A DNA stretch of 64,000 bases, taken from NCBI GenBank assembly GCA_963710735.1, contig CAVQBN010000007.1, forward strand, positions 1 to 64,000, written 5' to 3'. Positions within the stretch are counted from its first letter, which is position 1. Each line of letters begins with the position of its first letter. A program made the translations under genes and the position numbers. This DNA comes from FEN-1297 sp963710735 (GTDB lineage Bacteria > Bacteroidota > Ignavibacteria > Ignavibacteriales > Ignavibacteriaceae). The notes under the pieces are model-generated. The model worked only from the letters and a program-made list of their open reading frames with translations. It was not told where the DNA came from and searched no databases. Positions 1-10,354 of this stretch are shown in pieces.

Positions 1-152
1 TGAAAATCTCAGATGAATAATTTGGAATGGTTAAACTAAGTTCCCCGAAAAAACTTATGGTATATTGTAATTTTTTATTTACAGAAAGTCAATTTATTTG
101 TTTAATAAAGTTTAATTCTTATAGGATCTTACTTCATAACCGCTAGTTTGCA

Positions 153-174
153 GGGACAAGTTACGACTTGTCCC
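153..174. repeat. extragenic palindrome
   Basis: A perfect 9-bp stem GGGACAAGT / ACTTGTCCC encloses the loop TACG, about 40 bases beyond the stop codon of the minus-strand esterase gene. It has no T-run after the stem on either strand, so it looks more like a dispersed palindromic repeat than a classical terminator, although it could still protect a 3' end. Confidence 0.6.
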
Positions 175-212
175 TACATCTTATTTTTACTTTTAGTTAA
201 TATCATACGATA

Positions 213-2456
213 CTATTTTAGGAGAATCATTTTTTTAGTATTTATAAACTCACCGGCTTTTAATTGATAAAAATAAACTCCGCTGGAAAGATTCGATGCA
301 TTGAAATTTATTTCATATCTTCCTTTGTTTTGATACTGATTAACAAGTGTCCTTACTTCCCTGCCTAATATATCATAAACCTTTATCGTCACTAACCCGT
401 TTTTGGGAACTTCGTATTGTACTATAGTACTAGGATTAAAAGGATTAGGGTAATTTTGATAGAGCCGGAATTGAACGGGTGTATTTTTTATGTCATTTAC
501 TGCAGAAATATTTACCGGGTATTTTAATGTAAGGTTATCTACATAAATAGTTCCCGAAGTTGATTCTCCTTGTACTTTATTACCGGTGAGTTGAATTTCA
601 ATTTTATTTAATTCTAAAGGGTAAACTAACGGAGCATTACCCGTTAATTCAACAAGGCCTGTCATAGGTGCATTAATTTTATCAAATGCCGAGCTGTCAT
701 TTAGATACTTTTTGCCCGAAGCTTTAAAGATATTTGAATCAGCATCAGAAAAAAGATAATAGAGCAAATGCTTTCGTCCGTCTGATTTTACATCAAGAAA
801 GATAGAATCAGGAATTCCAAAAACACGTATGTCTTTATTTAAATAAATCAAATATGATGATATTAATGAATTATAAGTGAATTTATAATATATTTTAAAG
901 GATGCATTCCCTTCTGATTTCTGATCTGTTGCAAGAGTAACAGTAAGTGAATCCAGGTTTTCTCCGGAAAAAGTCCAGCCGCTTAAGTTATCCATCTCAT
1001 CAAAGCTTTCTACTCCGCTGGCAACTTCTACACTAACAACACATGTATCGCTGTATCCGTTAAATGAGGCAATAATATCTGTAGTTCCGTTTTTTTTACC
1101 TTTAAATAGACCTGTTGAATCAATAACCCCGACTGACGGATCTGTTGAAATTAAATTAAATTTCGTTATAGGAAGATCATGGAGAACGGAATCTGCATCA
1201 TAAGTATTAATTGTTATTTGAACTGTTCTCGTTGTGTCGGTTACGGCATACTTTGGATTTACAACAAAATATTTAAAATCATAAGTTTTTACAAAACAAG
1301 AATCAGTTGTATTATTAAAATTAGCATATACGTATCCGCTGTCCGGCTGGCTTGCGGGTGTGAATATACCAGTTGGTTTTATTGTTCCAAGTCCGCTGTC
1401 GCAGGAATATTGAATCATAGATGGAGGCAGAATAATTCTGTTGCCGTTTTTATCTAATGCGGTTGCTGAAAAACTAAAGTTGTCGTACCGAAAAACTTTA
1501 ATCGATTTTGCAGTTAAATCAAATGAAGTAAAATCTTGCGCCGAAGATGAGGCAAGAACCATTAAAGTATAAATGAAATTTGAACCGAATACACGAAGGC
1601 TGTCTTCATTTCCGCCATGACCCATAAGAGGAAAGAAAGCTCCTTGATTATATATTCCAAGTTCTGTAGCAACCCTTGATATAGCTACACCGCCAAATAA
1701 TTTTATACCAAAATCATTTGATATACCGCTATCAGGCGGTACAATCGTATCTAGCAGGCCATGGAAATTTGCTACCGGTACTTCGCCGGCATTAATCCAC
1801 AAAGGGTTTAAAATTGCGCCGCAATAATTTATAATACCTTTAATATCAGTTGAATAACCCGGATTCCCGCTTGTGCCTTCTATATCTCCCCATTTAGCCT
1901 GATCTATATCTGCCGGAATTTCATTCTCATTCCAATAAGCGTAATGAACAGCAATCATAGATCCTGCTGATGAACCTTCTAAATAAATTTGGGAAGTATC
2001 AATACCGTATTTGGCAGCATTAGCCCGGAAGTAGCGAACAGCAGCTTTGGTATCCTGCACGCCCCGTAATAAAGCTTCCAATATTGTTCTTACCCCTTTT
2101 GGAGATTCAATTCCAATTCTATAATCTATTGTTGCAGCTACATAACCGCGTCTCGCAAAGTCTTTACAAAATGGATCCATTTCTGTTCTTGAACCGCTTA
2201 TTAGGCTTCCACCATGTATACATATTACGAGCGGTCTACGTTTTAGAGTATCCCCCGTTGGCTGATAAAAATCCAAATACAGCGAATCTGTTGTTCCGCT
2301 AAGGCTAAGACTGCTTCCGAATCCAATATCATAAGTTATTGTGTATGATGGAAAAATCAAATCCCTATATCGCGTTTGCGCCTCTGTTGCTGTTATAAAT
2401 AAAAAAGACAAAACAATGGTGAGGATTTTTAACAAAGAATTGTAAAAAGATTTCAT
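213..2456 (-). CDS. secreted alpha/beta-hydrolase esterase with T9SS sorting domain
   Basis: Likely an exported carboxylester hydrolase. Residues 1-26 form a signal peptide ending near ATEAQ. The alpha/beta-hydrolase part (about 30-305) has an HGG oxyanion motif (CIHGGSLISGS), the nucleophile motif EGSSAGS, a candidate Asp in HGLLDTIVPPDSG and a candidate His in LMGHGGNED, as in the BD-FAE/HSL-like esterases. Residues about 310-480 look like bacterial Ig-like repeats and about 485-650 like a carbohydrate-binding beta-sandwich. The last 85 residues are a T9SS type A sorting domain (YQNYPNPFNPST ... SSGVYFYQLKAGEF) that predicts outer-membrane export and tail cleavage. The substrate is not evident; the binding-module guess suggests acylated polysaccharide. 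Confidence 0.85.
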   Translation of the reverse strand: MKSFYNSLLKILTIVLSFLFITATEAQTRYRDLIFPSYTITYDIGFGSSLSLSGTTDSLYLDFYQPTGDTLKRRPLVICIHGGSLISGSRTEMDPFCKDFARRGYVAATIDYRIGIESPKGVRTILEALLRGVQDTKAAVRYFRANAAKYGIDTSQIYLEGSSAGSMIAVHYAYWNENEIPADIDQAKWGDIEGTSGNPGYSTDIKGIINYCGAILNPLWINAGEVPVANFHGLLDTIVPPDSGISNDFGIKLFGGVAISRVATELGIYNQGAFFPLMGHGGNEDSLRVFGSNFIYTLMVLASSSAQDFTSFDLTAKSIKVFRYDNFSFSATALDKNGNRIILPPSMIQYSCDSGLGTIKPTGIFTPASQPDSGYVYANFNNTTDSCFVKTYDFKYFVVNPKYAVTDTTRTVQITINTYDADSVLHDLPITKFNLISTDPSVGVIDSTGLFKGKKNGTTDIIASFNGYSDTCVVSVEVASGVESFDEMDNLSGWTFSGENLDSLTVTLATDQKSEGNASFKIYYKFTYNSLISSYLIYLNKDIRVFGIPDSIFLDVKSDGRKHLLYYLFSDADSNIFKASGKKYLNDSSAFDKINAPMTGLVELTGNAPLVYPLELNKIEIQLTGNKVQGESTSGTIYVDNLTLKYPVNISAVNDIKNTPVQFRLYQNYPNPFNPSTIVQYEVPKNGLVTIKVYDILGREVRTLVNQYQNKGRYEINFNASNLSSGVYFYQLKAGEFINTKKMILLK

Positions 2457-2943
2457 AGTAATTTCTCCTTTATCGAAATTAGTTAACTCCGATCTTAAAT
2501 AATTATAATGCTAAAGATGATACTATCTTTTTAAATTCATTATGAAGTTTTTTTTAGAATAACAATAAATTTCGTTCTAACATTTATTGTCATTAAAATA
2601 TGTAATGTCTGATTCATTGTAAATAATTTTTATTAAATTTCTTCATACGGTTAATTACATATTTTATCTTAACTAATAAAAACATTTCAATTTTTCATAA
2701 CCTATGAAATTCCGCCTTTTCTAAATGAATGCCAACAACAAGCCCGGTATGAAAATAACAGAGACAAATTACAGTAAAAGATTTTGTCATTTTTACTTTT
2801 CCTAAGACATACCAATAATATCCCAATTGGATCACGACTAAGAAATGACTACAACAATAATAGATTTGACTACGCAAGAAAATCGTTAGTCTTTTAGATT
2901 TGCATTGTTAAAATTGTTATGGTGAATAAATAAGGAAATAATC
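2457..2943. other. intergenic region, no gene seen
   Basis: This AT-rich stretch separates the divergent esterase gene and the NAD(P)-binding pseudogene. A 60-codon reading frame on the minus strand (2695-2877) has no family resemblance and no ribosome binding site. The promoters of both neighbours presumably lie here, but no clear motif could be fixed. Confidence 0.4.
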
Positions 2944-3522
2944 ATGAAAATCGTAGTAACAGGATAATTAGGACATATAAGTAAACCTCTCACAAAAGAA
3001 TTATTACAAAAAGGTCATTCGGTTACAGTCATCAGTCATAACCAGGAAAGGGAAAAAAATATTGAAGCTTTAGGCGCTGTTGCAGCAATCGGTACAATGG
3101 AAGATGCAGATTTTCTTACAGCAACTTTTAAAGGCGCCGACGCAGTATATTGCATGATATCTGCAGGCAATTCTTATTCCGATAATGATTTTGATCTAAA
3201 GAAATATACTATCAGAATAGGAAATAATTATAAAAAAGCAGTTCAACAATCGGGTGTAAAGCGAATAGTTTTTCTAAGCAGCATTGGTACACACACAGAT
3301 AAAGGAAACGGTCTTCTTGCATTTTATTATCATATCGAGAAAATTCTAAATGAATTACCTTCCGATGTTGCAATTACATTTATGCGTCCCGTCGGTTTCT
3401 ACTATAACTTGCTGCGATTCATAAACACGATAAAAAAACAAGGCGTCACCGCAACAATTTATGGAGGCGATGTACCCAAACCATGGGTTGCCGGGTTGAA
3501 AATATTGACTAGTAAACTTTAA
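2944..3522 (+). pseudogene. NmrA-like NAD(P)-binding protein, broken
   Basis: An ATG at 2944 opens MKIVVTG, the first strand of a Rossmann fold, and is followed at once by an in-frame TAA (2965-2967) where a Ser or Asn codon is expected. The frame then continues LGHISKPLTKELLQKGHSV, KGADAVYCMIS, KRIVFLSSIGTH and FMRPVGFYYNLL, which is the NmrA/SDR-a5 pattern. The product stops near residue 190, while the family usually runs to about 280-300 residues, and the expected PWV-x-P-x-DIA motif appears only as PWVAG followed by a shifted frame. So there is an early stop and a 3' break. A translation restart at 3097 would lack the nucleotide-binding loop and is unlikely to be functional. Confidence 0.75.
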
Positions 3523-3760
3523 CACCGTAATTATCATAGAGTTGCTGATTTAGCTCTTTTAACTAAGTATTTGATAAAACTTCTATATCTGGATGATATT
3601 AGATTATAAATTATTCATTACTTGTATTTAGACAGATTTTACGTTTTATAGGCCTAAGGTTTAATATATTCAGAATTTCATCAGGAATTTTCCGAGAATA
3701 GTACTTTTTCTTCTATTATATGAATAGAATTAGTATTACAATTACAAAAGTTTTGTAAAT

Positions 3761-3979
3761 ATGAAAATAAAGGATCCAGAGAAATCCAGTTTAGATTTAA
3801 GAGCAAGGAAGGAACCCTACTTAGAGAATTGCCGTTCTAAAGAAATGGTTTTCAATAAAGTATATGAATGCCATATCACTAATCCGCCATGTGAATATTT
3901 TACTAACTTTGGAAATGCTAAATTTTGCAATCACCCTTTGAAATCTGAAATTGCAAAACGAGCCAATGGAAATAATTAA
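3761..3979 (+). CDS. small Cys-containing hypothetical protein
   Basis: A 72-residue protein not assigned to a family. The N-terminal half is charged; the C-terminal half has Cys in YECHITNPPCEYF and KFCNHP, so with the earlier ENCRS there are four Cys and two His that could bind a metal. No signal peptide or membrane segment is visible. It stands alone between a pseudogene and the convergent patatin-like gene. The start ATG has no strong Shine-Dalgarno sequence, which is common in this group. The coding call rests on the Cys/His pattern and normal amino-acid composition and remains uncertain. Confidence 0.5.
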   Translation: MKIKDPEKSSLDLRARKEPYLENCRSKEMVFNKVYECHITNPPCEYFTNFGNAKFCNHPLKSEIAKRANGNN

Positions 3980-4048
3980 ACTTTCCGGCTCCGATAAAGA
4001 TCTAGCTTGATAAGATAAAGTTTATTAGATAGATTTATTAAAATATGA

Positions 4049-4903
4049 CTATTGGATTGATGATAATAACCTTTTAATATGAGGTATTTGCCTGCGAGTT
4101 GCTTCGGCACCGCGCTCAACTATGCCAGGTATTTTATTTACATCGAACATAGATAATGGTTCATCAAATTCAGGCATAATTGTAAATATTTCAGAATGAT
4201 GAGCCAGATTGTTAAATGCAAAAGAAGCTTTTAAAATATTGTTCATATAAATAGCAGTCATCTGTTCCTGAACAGCAGTTAGAGAACGAAATCTTTTTCG
4301 ATAATCAATTGAAAACCCCATGGCTATAATTATGCCGGCTCCATTTTGAATAGCAGTATCAATCGGCAACGGATCTGATGCAGCCCCATCAACTAAAAGT
4401 TTTCCATTTATCTTCCAAGGCGGAAAAATAATCGGTAATGCTATGCTGGCCCTAATTGCATCAAATAATTTCCCTTCAGAGATCGCAACTTTTTCGCCAT
4501 TCATCATATCGGTCGCAACTACAATTAATGGTTTTTTAAGATCTGCAAAAGTTCTATCATGAAAAATATCATTTAACTTTGAATTTAAAACGGAATCATC
4601 AACAAGCCCGCTTGTTTCAGTATACTTAAGAGTGCCGTCTTTAGATGCTTTTAAATTCAGCATATAATCCTGCATAAGTTCAGTAGTCCAGGTTTTTTCA
4701 GACCGCATTCTAATTTCATCCACACTCATACCCATAGCAATCCCGGCGCCGTAAATACTGCCTGCGCTGCAGCCCACAACCAGTTCCACGTCAATATCTT
4801 CTTCAACGAGTGTCTGCCACATACCCAGGGAAGCAGCGCATTTTATAGCCCCGGAACCAATAACTAATGTTATTCCTTTACTGTTACTATCATTAGAAGG
4901 CAT
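4049..4903 (-). CDS. patatin-like phospholipase (RssA type)
   Basis: A cytoplasmic Ser-Asp dyad lipid acyl hydrolase of the patatin family. At 284 residues it matches the bacterial RssA/YchK class. Visible motifs are the oxyanion segment VIGSGAIKCAASLG near residue 15, the nucleophile elbow GCSAGS near residue 44 and the catalytic-Asp motif VDGAASDPLP near residue 170. The oxyanion segment is a variant of the usual G-G-G-x-[KR]-G. No signal peptide is seen. It lies downstream of the phosphatase and STAS genes on the same strand with about a 100-base gap, so co-transcription is possible but not shown. Substrate is unknown. Confidence 0.85.
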   Translation of the reverse strand: MPSNDSNSKGITLVIGSGAIKCAASLGMWQTLVEEDIDVELVVGCSAGSIYGAGIAMGMSVDEIRMRSEKTWTTELMQDYMLNLKASKDGTLKYTETSGLVDDSVLNSKLNDIFHDRTFADLKKPLIVVATDMMNGEKVAISEGKLFDAIRASIALPIIFPPWKINGKLLVDGAASDPLPIDTAIQNGAGIIIAMGFSIDYRKRFRSLTAVQEQMTAIYMNNILKASFAFNNLAHHSEIFTIMPEFDEPLSMFDVNKIPGIVERGAEATRRQIPHIKRLLSSIQ

Positions 4904-5001
4904 AAAGTTTTAAACCTCAATTCATTATTAAAATAGAAAAAATAAAATAACCGTGATTTGAAATAACCTGATTGACATTCATTTTTAGCTGAATTTAATT
5001 T

Positions 5002-5337
5002 TTATGAAAAACTTTTTACTGCGGAATCTACATCAGGAAATATTTTCAAGATATTATTAAAGCCTGTTAATGACAATACCTTATAAACATCAGGCTGGAT
5101 ATTAGCAAGACGCATATCGCCATTCATGAATCGCGTTTCCTTGACTGCCGTTAAAAGCATTCGTAAGCCGGCGCTGCTGGTATATAGCACATCATTAAAA
5201 TCAGTAATTAAATTGATATTGCCTTTTGCAATATGTCCTCGTATGTGTTCCGTTATTTTTGGTGCAGTTAATGCATCAATATCGCCTGATATTTTAATAA
5301 CTACAAAGTTTTCAATTAGACTATCCTGAATATCCAT
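5002..5337 (-). CDS. STAS-domain anti-sigma factor antagonist
   Basis: A 111-residue single STAS domain of the SpoIIAA/RsbV type. The conserved segment DFNDVLYTSSAGLRMLL holds the Ser that is phosphorylated by the partner kinase in this family. It starts 23 bases after the stop of the 826-residue phosphatase/kinase gene on the same strand, so the two very probably form an operon and a partner-switching pair: the phosphatase restores the unphosphorylated antagonist, and the kinase domain phosphorylates it. No sigma factor gene is seen nearby, so the final target could be a non-sigma protein. Confidence 0.9.
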   Translation of the reverse strand: MDIQDSLIENFVVIKISGDIDALTAPKITEHIRGHIAKGNINLITDFNDVLYTSSAGLRMLLTAVKETRFMNGDMRLANIQPDVYKVLSLTGFNNILKIFPDVDSAVKSFS

Positions 5338-5360
5338 AAATTATCCTTAATTAAGATTTA

Positions 5361-7841
5361 TTAAATCAATCTTTTTTCCAGTATGATACAATTACTGTTA
5401 TCAGATCCTTTAGTGTATTCTATTTTATCCATTAATCCATTAACCAATTTTATTCCTAGCCCGCCAATTTCCCGGTTTTCCCAATCTGCATTGATATCAG
5501 GCAATTCATATTCTTCAGGAATAAATTGCTTACCGTAATCATATATTTTAAGTACGGCTTTGTCTTTTCCCAAAATAAATTCAATTTTTATAATCCCGGC
5601 CTCTTGCCCTTCATAGCCATATTTAATAATGTTCGTACACATTTCTTCGGCAGCAAGTTTAAAAGCAAAAACTAAATCATTATTTAGTCCGCAATACAAA
5701 ACTGCATTCTCAACAAATTCTCTTAACTCTTCAAGATTATCATACTCTGCTTTTCTGATAATTGAATGTCTATTTTCATCAGGAGATAATTTTCTTCTTA
5801 ATGTTATTTGAGTTATATCATCATATTGATCCTGAGATCCTATATGCTTGTCCAGATTAGAATTAAGATTATAAAGCATACTAAAACCTGAATCCCATGT
5901 TTCAGCAATTAATTCTAATAGTTTCTCTTCACTAAATAATTCTTGCCTGCTGTTTTTTGCATCGGTAGTTCCATCAGTGTATGCAAATAAAATATCGCCC
6001 GGATTCAGTATAATCGAATTTACTGTATAATTCATATTTGAAAACATCCCTATCACAGGGCCTGTCGGAAGCAGTTTATTAATAATTTTTCCCCGGCAGT
6101 CAATGATTATCGGTGCTTCAAGTCCCCCATTTATATAGTGTATTTCATTTTTTTCAGGATCCAGGATACCGAAAAATATTGATGCAAACATATTTGCTTT
6201 GCTATGGGTTTCGGCAATATAGTTATTAGTATTTAATATTATATTTTTCAATGCGAACCTTACATCATCAGATGCTTTTTCCTTAGAACTGTATGCACGC
6301 AGCAAACTTCTAAACAAGACCATGAATAATGCAGCACCAACACCTTTATCACAGACATCACCAATTACAAACGCAGTATAATTTGTATCACCAATTTTAA
6401 ATAAATCATAAAAATCGCCGGCAACCTGTCTTGCAGCCTTAAAGCTGGCATAAAATTCCCATCCTTCGATTTCTCTTAACACATCAGGGAAAAAGCCGGA
6501 TTGTATTTGTCTTCCAATTTCCAAATCATTTTCTGCAACATTTAATGCTTTTTCTTTCTGCGAAAATAACCTGGCATTTTCAACCGAGCTTGCTACCTGT
6601 ATAGCAATTGTTTTAGCAAGATCAATTTCACTTTTATTGAATTTATAATCCAATTCTATAGGCGGTAAAATGATGACTCCAATAACTTTCATAAGTGACA
6701 TTACAGGTACAATAAGAACATTATTTATTCCTTGCAGCTGTTTAAAAGCTTGCAGATTTTCATTATGAGGATTATTGGAAATATTTTCAACTACGACCGG
6801 TTTCCTGGATTCAATTACGCTTAACAAGGATTCATTATTTTTTAAATCGATTTCGGTTCCGATAGAAACTTCCTTGTCGGCGGTGCCTGAATGAATTGCA
6901 GCTATCGTAAGTTTTGTCCTATCATCATTAAACAAAGCTATACTTGCACTTTCAACCGGGAATATCTTAATAAGTTCTTCACAGGCACTTTGCATTACTT
7001 CATTCAAATTCAGTGATGAATAAACTTTTTCAGAAAGCTGATTAATACTCCCCAATTCAATTGCTCTATCCATCAACATAATATTAATTTTATTTATTTC
7101 TTCTGTTTGTTCCTGAACGCTTTCCCTCAAAACTTTTTCAGACTGTTTCAAAGCTTCAACAAGCTTCTCCTGCGCCGAATATTTTTCTTTCTTTTCATGT
7201 TTAATTCGATCAGGAATAGAAATAGGAGAAAGTATCATTAATGCTAAGAATCCTATTTCCATCCCGCTTTCTGTTAATAAATTTGCCGGTAATAGGTTAT
7301 ATGATTTTAAAATGAACAGTATTATACCTAAAAAGAATAAACTCCATGGGGCAATAACGAGGAGGGACTTTCGATTTCCACTTTTATAACTTAGAAGTCC
7401 GGCTGCTACAAGAGTTATAATCGTAACAACAGTTAAAATCGCAGATAATTTAATAATAACAGCATTACCTAAAAAGGACGAAAACAGCATGCCTAAAATA
7501 AATAGATTTCTTTCTATAATAAGAATTTTTTCAAAAAGAGGATTAAAGCTTTTTACTTTTAGTAATAAGCGGTAAAATTCGATTGAAGACGCGAGTGAAG
7601 CAAAAATGAACAACGGCAAGCTTTTATTATTCAGCCAAAATAAATTCGGCCGAATATATTGAAACGTAAACCCGTTGATAATAAGCAGTGCTAAGCCGCA
7701 TGTTAGAATAAATATTATTAGATAGATATAACTTTTATCTTTAAATCCGGTATAAAGAGAAAAATTATAAGCAATCATAAGGAGCATAACTCCCAAAAAG
7801 AAACCAACAAAAATCGGCTCATTAAAAATTTGATACGACAA
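5361..7841 (-). CDS. membrane GAF/PP2C (RsbU-type) phosphatase fused to RsbW-like kinase domain
   Basis: An 826-residue sensor. About 7-8 hydrophobic segments in residues 8-215 resemble a 7TMR-DISM sensor; a coiled coil follows (220-265), then a GAF domain (about 270-425). The SpoIIE/PP2C phosphatase (about 445-655) has metal-binding motifs QVAGDFYDLF, VIGDVCDKGVGAALF and FAYTDGTTDA. The C-terminal HATPase (about 690-826) has the N-box AAEEMCTNIIKYGY and the G-box GGLGIKLV of RsbW/SpoIIAB. Phosphatase and antagonist kinase are thus in one chain, with the STAS substrate encoded next. By family knowledge it would set the phosphorylation state of that STAS protein in response to a membrane or GAF ligand. 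Confidence 0.9.
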   Translation of the reverse strand: MSYQIFNEPIFVGFFLGVMLLMIAYNFSLYTGFKDKSYIYLIIFILTCGLALLIINGFTFQYIRPNLFWLNNKSLPLFIFASLASSIEFYRLLLKVKSFNPLFEKILIIERNLFILGMLFSSFLGNAVIIKLSAILTVVTIITLVAAGLLSYKSGNRKSLLVIAPWSLFFLGIILFILKSYNLLPANLLTESGMEIGFLALMILSPISIPDRIKHEKKEKYSAQEKLVEALKQSEKVLRESVQEQTEEINKINIMLMDRAIELGSINQLSEKVYSSLNLNEVMQSACEELIKIFPVESASIALFNDDRTKLTIAAIHSGTADKEVSIGTEIDLKNNESLLSVIESRKPVVVENISNNPHNENLQAFKQLQGINNVLIVPVMSLMKVIGVIILPPIELDYKFNKSEIDLAKTIAIQVASSVENARLFSQKEKALNVAENDLEIGRQIQSGFFPDVLREIEGWEFYASFKAARQVAGDFYDLFKIGDTNYTAFVIGDVCDKGVGAALFMVLFRSLLRAYSSKEKASDDVRFALKNIILNTNNYIAETHSKANMFASIFFGILDPEKNEIHYINGGLEAPIIIDCRGKIINKLLPTGPVIGMFSNMNYTVNSIILNPGDILFAYTDGTTDAKNSRQELFSEEKLLELIAETWDSGFSMLYNLNSNLDKHIGSQDQYDDITQITLRRKLSPDENRHSIIRKAEYDNLEELREFVENAVLYCGLNNDLVFAFKLAAEEMCTNIIKYGYEGQEAGIIKIEFILGKDKAVLKIYDYGKQFIPEEYELPDINADWENREIGGLGIKLVNGLMDKIEYTKGSDNSNCIILEKRLI

Positions 7842-8380
7842 TATATTTCCGGGTCAATACTTAAGGTTTATAATCATTTATTTAAATTATTCAACTGCCT
7901 TTTTACCTGCACTGCGTACAACAAACAAGTAACAATTCCTAAGAAAAACAGCCTCATAATGCCTATGTGGTATACATTTAAATTTTAAACTAAAAAAAAT
8001 AAATTACTTATCGTGAAGGGCCATTTAAGTTAGTTCATTCATTTAAATTTTACAACAATCATTATCCATTTTTTAATGAATATTGGCTCAAATGTAACAG
8101 AATTGATATCCATCAATTCCAGGGTTAATTTTTAACAGTATGAATCATAATAAACTTTGTAGCGGTTAAATACAGACGGTATACTAAATTACTCTTTATT
8201 TAAAATTGTTGATTAAAAATAAATAACAATCTGGACGGAGGGATAATGAACACAAAAGTATCGAAGAAGCGTTGCTGCGAAGCAGTGGTAAAATTGAAGC
8301 AATAATCTCCGTAAACCGGACGGAATCGTAAGATTACATTAGACTGAAAAATACAGCTTATATTCTCCGATAAAAGGATA
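7842..8380. other. intergenic region, no recognised gene
   Basis: A 540-base AT-rich gap between two minus-strand signalling genes. It presumably carries the promoter of the phosphatase/STAS operon near 7842-7950. A 19-codon plus-strand frame at 8246 (MNTKVSKKRCC) is too short to call. No terminator hairpin or known repeat was recognised. Confidence 0.35.
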
Positions 8381-10024
8381 TTAAATCAACTTAGGAATTA
8401 TTACATAAAATGTTGTGCCTTCTTCTTCATTTGAAGTAAAACTGACTTCACCTTTTAGATATTTTTCTGTAAGAAATTTTATGCTGTAAGTTCCAATCCC
8501 TCTTCCCTCTCCTTTAGTGGAAAAGGACCTGTGAAATATTTTAGATTTATTTTCTTCAGGGATTGCAGTTTGATTATGTACCCGGAATTTTACAACATCA
8601 TTTCCGGCAATACAGCCGACATTTACAGATCCTCCCGGCAGAGAAGCTTCGATAGCGTTCTTAATCAAATTACCGAGTACCCGGTTTAATATTATACGGT
8701 CGGTCTTAATTTCCAAAGTTTCAAAATCAGCATCAATTACCAAACTCTTATTTTCCTTTTCTAATATTTGTTTAAACGTAACAACCGTATTATTAAAAAC
8801 GTCCAACGTGTTTATGCTGATGACATTTAATTTTATCTCTGATTTATCCGATGAAAGAATAAATCGATGAGATATAATCTCTTCCAGAATTTGATTAGAC
8901 AAAAAGGCAATATTATTGTTTATCTTAATTTTTTCCCGGTCATTAACAGATTTGTCTTCAAGAAACTCAGTATAATTTTTTAAGTTGCCGGCGGTATTTA
9001 AAATATCATGGAAGAAGAATCTTTCAATTTGTTTCCGCTCAGAAATGTCCTCATAAATTCCTACAATATTCTTAATCTTTACTTCGTCTGAAATTATCGG
9101 GGCAAATGATGCTTTTAGAGAAATTATTTTCTTAGAAATTACAGATTGATAATTCCCTTCATAATTCCCTACTAAACCGGTAAGAGCAATTTCAAACGCT
9201 TCTTTCAATTTTTTATCTTCCGATCTAATTAAATGGAAACCCACTGCATCTTCTTTTTTTATATCAAATATTTGTAAGAATGTATCGTTACAGTCCATTA
9301 ATATTCCATCGGAATCATACTGAGCTATGCCAAGCGGAACATTGGAAAATACCAAACGATATTTTTCTTCACTTATTTTTAATGCTTCTTCGGCTGTTAT
9401 CTTTTCGGCAAGTTCCTGCTGCACTGAGTTAAATAATAGGGAATTATTTATTGCCAGGGTAATTTGGTCGGCTAATGTCTTCAGCACATCTATATCTTCC
9501 TCTGAAAAAGCATTTTTCTTATTGCATTGAATATCGAGAATACCGTAAACTTTAGTCCCTATTTTTAAAGGGATGCATAATTCCGAACGGGTGTTTATCA
9601 TATCGGGATAAACATTCACATAATGCGGATCGATGCTTACATCATTTGCAATTGCAATATTACCGGTTTTAGCTGCCCAGATGATTATGCCTTTTTCCAG
9701 GCGTATTTTTATATTCCGTTTAAACATTTTTACAAAATCACCGGCAATTGCATTTACAATTACACAATCTTCCTCCTCAAGGTATGTCAAAAGAGAAACA
9801 TGATTATAGTTGAAATTTTCATGAATCAGCTTAACAGCGATATCCAATATAATATCCAGTTCAAGAGTACCCGCAACTTTACTTCCCATATCATTCAACA
9901 ACTTTAGTCTTGCCGTTTTCTGCTTTAAGTTTTCTTCATACCTTTTTCGTTCCGTAATATCAACGATAATTCCCCTTAAACCTTTAATTTCGCCATTTAT
10001 TTCAATTGGATTGGCAGAACGCAA
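8381..10024 (-). pseudogene. GAF/PAS histidine kinase, C-terminal part of a frameshifted gene
   Basis: This 547-codon frame is the catalytic end of a larger kinase reading from 12586. It begins inside a PAS domain (ANPIEINGEIKGLRG ... VDITERK), followed by GAF (about 45-200), PAS (about 215-335) and a transmitter. The presumed phospho-acceptor box is FFFHDILNTAGNL, the N-box LGNLIKNAIEAS and the G-box GEGRGIGTYSIKFL. The H-box is atypical of HisKA. The frame before 10024 is joined by skipping one base (GCAATTG then CG..TCTGCCAAT). If translated alone from the TTG at 10024 it would be a soluble kinase. The transmitter itself is intact. Confidence 0.7.
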
Positions 10025-10354
10025 TTGCCGGAAAGGAAGAACCGTCTTTTCGAATTACTGTAATACTCAGTTCCGCCATGATGGATTATTTTTTAATCGT
10101 TTTATTCATCACTTCCATAAAAAACATGGTGCTGAGCAGGATCGATTAAATTAAAAATGTTAAGTCTTTTTCAATTTCATCAAGCGAATAGCCGGTAGCT
10201 TCATGCAAGCACGGTTAGCAAATGTAAATCTGCCTTTAATATCGAATTCAAACACAGGCTGGGGAAGAAAGTCCGCAAATTCCCGGAATCTTTTTTCACT
10301 TATCGCGCAGTGCTTCTTCGGCATGCTTGCGGTCTGTAATATCAAGAGCGACAC
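10025..10354 (-). pseudogene. kinase PAS segment with several frame breaks
   Basis: Part of the same broken kinase gene. The piece reads KRFREFADFLPQPVFEFD then FTFANRACMK, after which the PAS pattern continues only by changing frame: ATGYSLDEIEK, then NIFNLIDPAQHHVF, then NNHGGTE-like, then LSITVIRKDGSSFPAIA. At least five frame changes fall within 300 bases. This density suggests true decay or a low-quality patch of sequence rather than one assembly slip. Confidence 0.6.

Noticed and set aside
2695..2877. 60-codon minus-strand gene
   Set aside because: No family resemblance, no ribosome binding site, AT-rich chance composition.
8246..8305. 19-codon ORF MNTKVSKKRCC
   Set aside because: Too short, and no repeat or operon context supports it, although a Shine-Dalgarno-like GGAGG precedes it.
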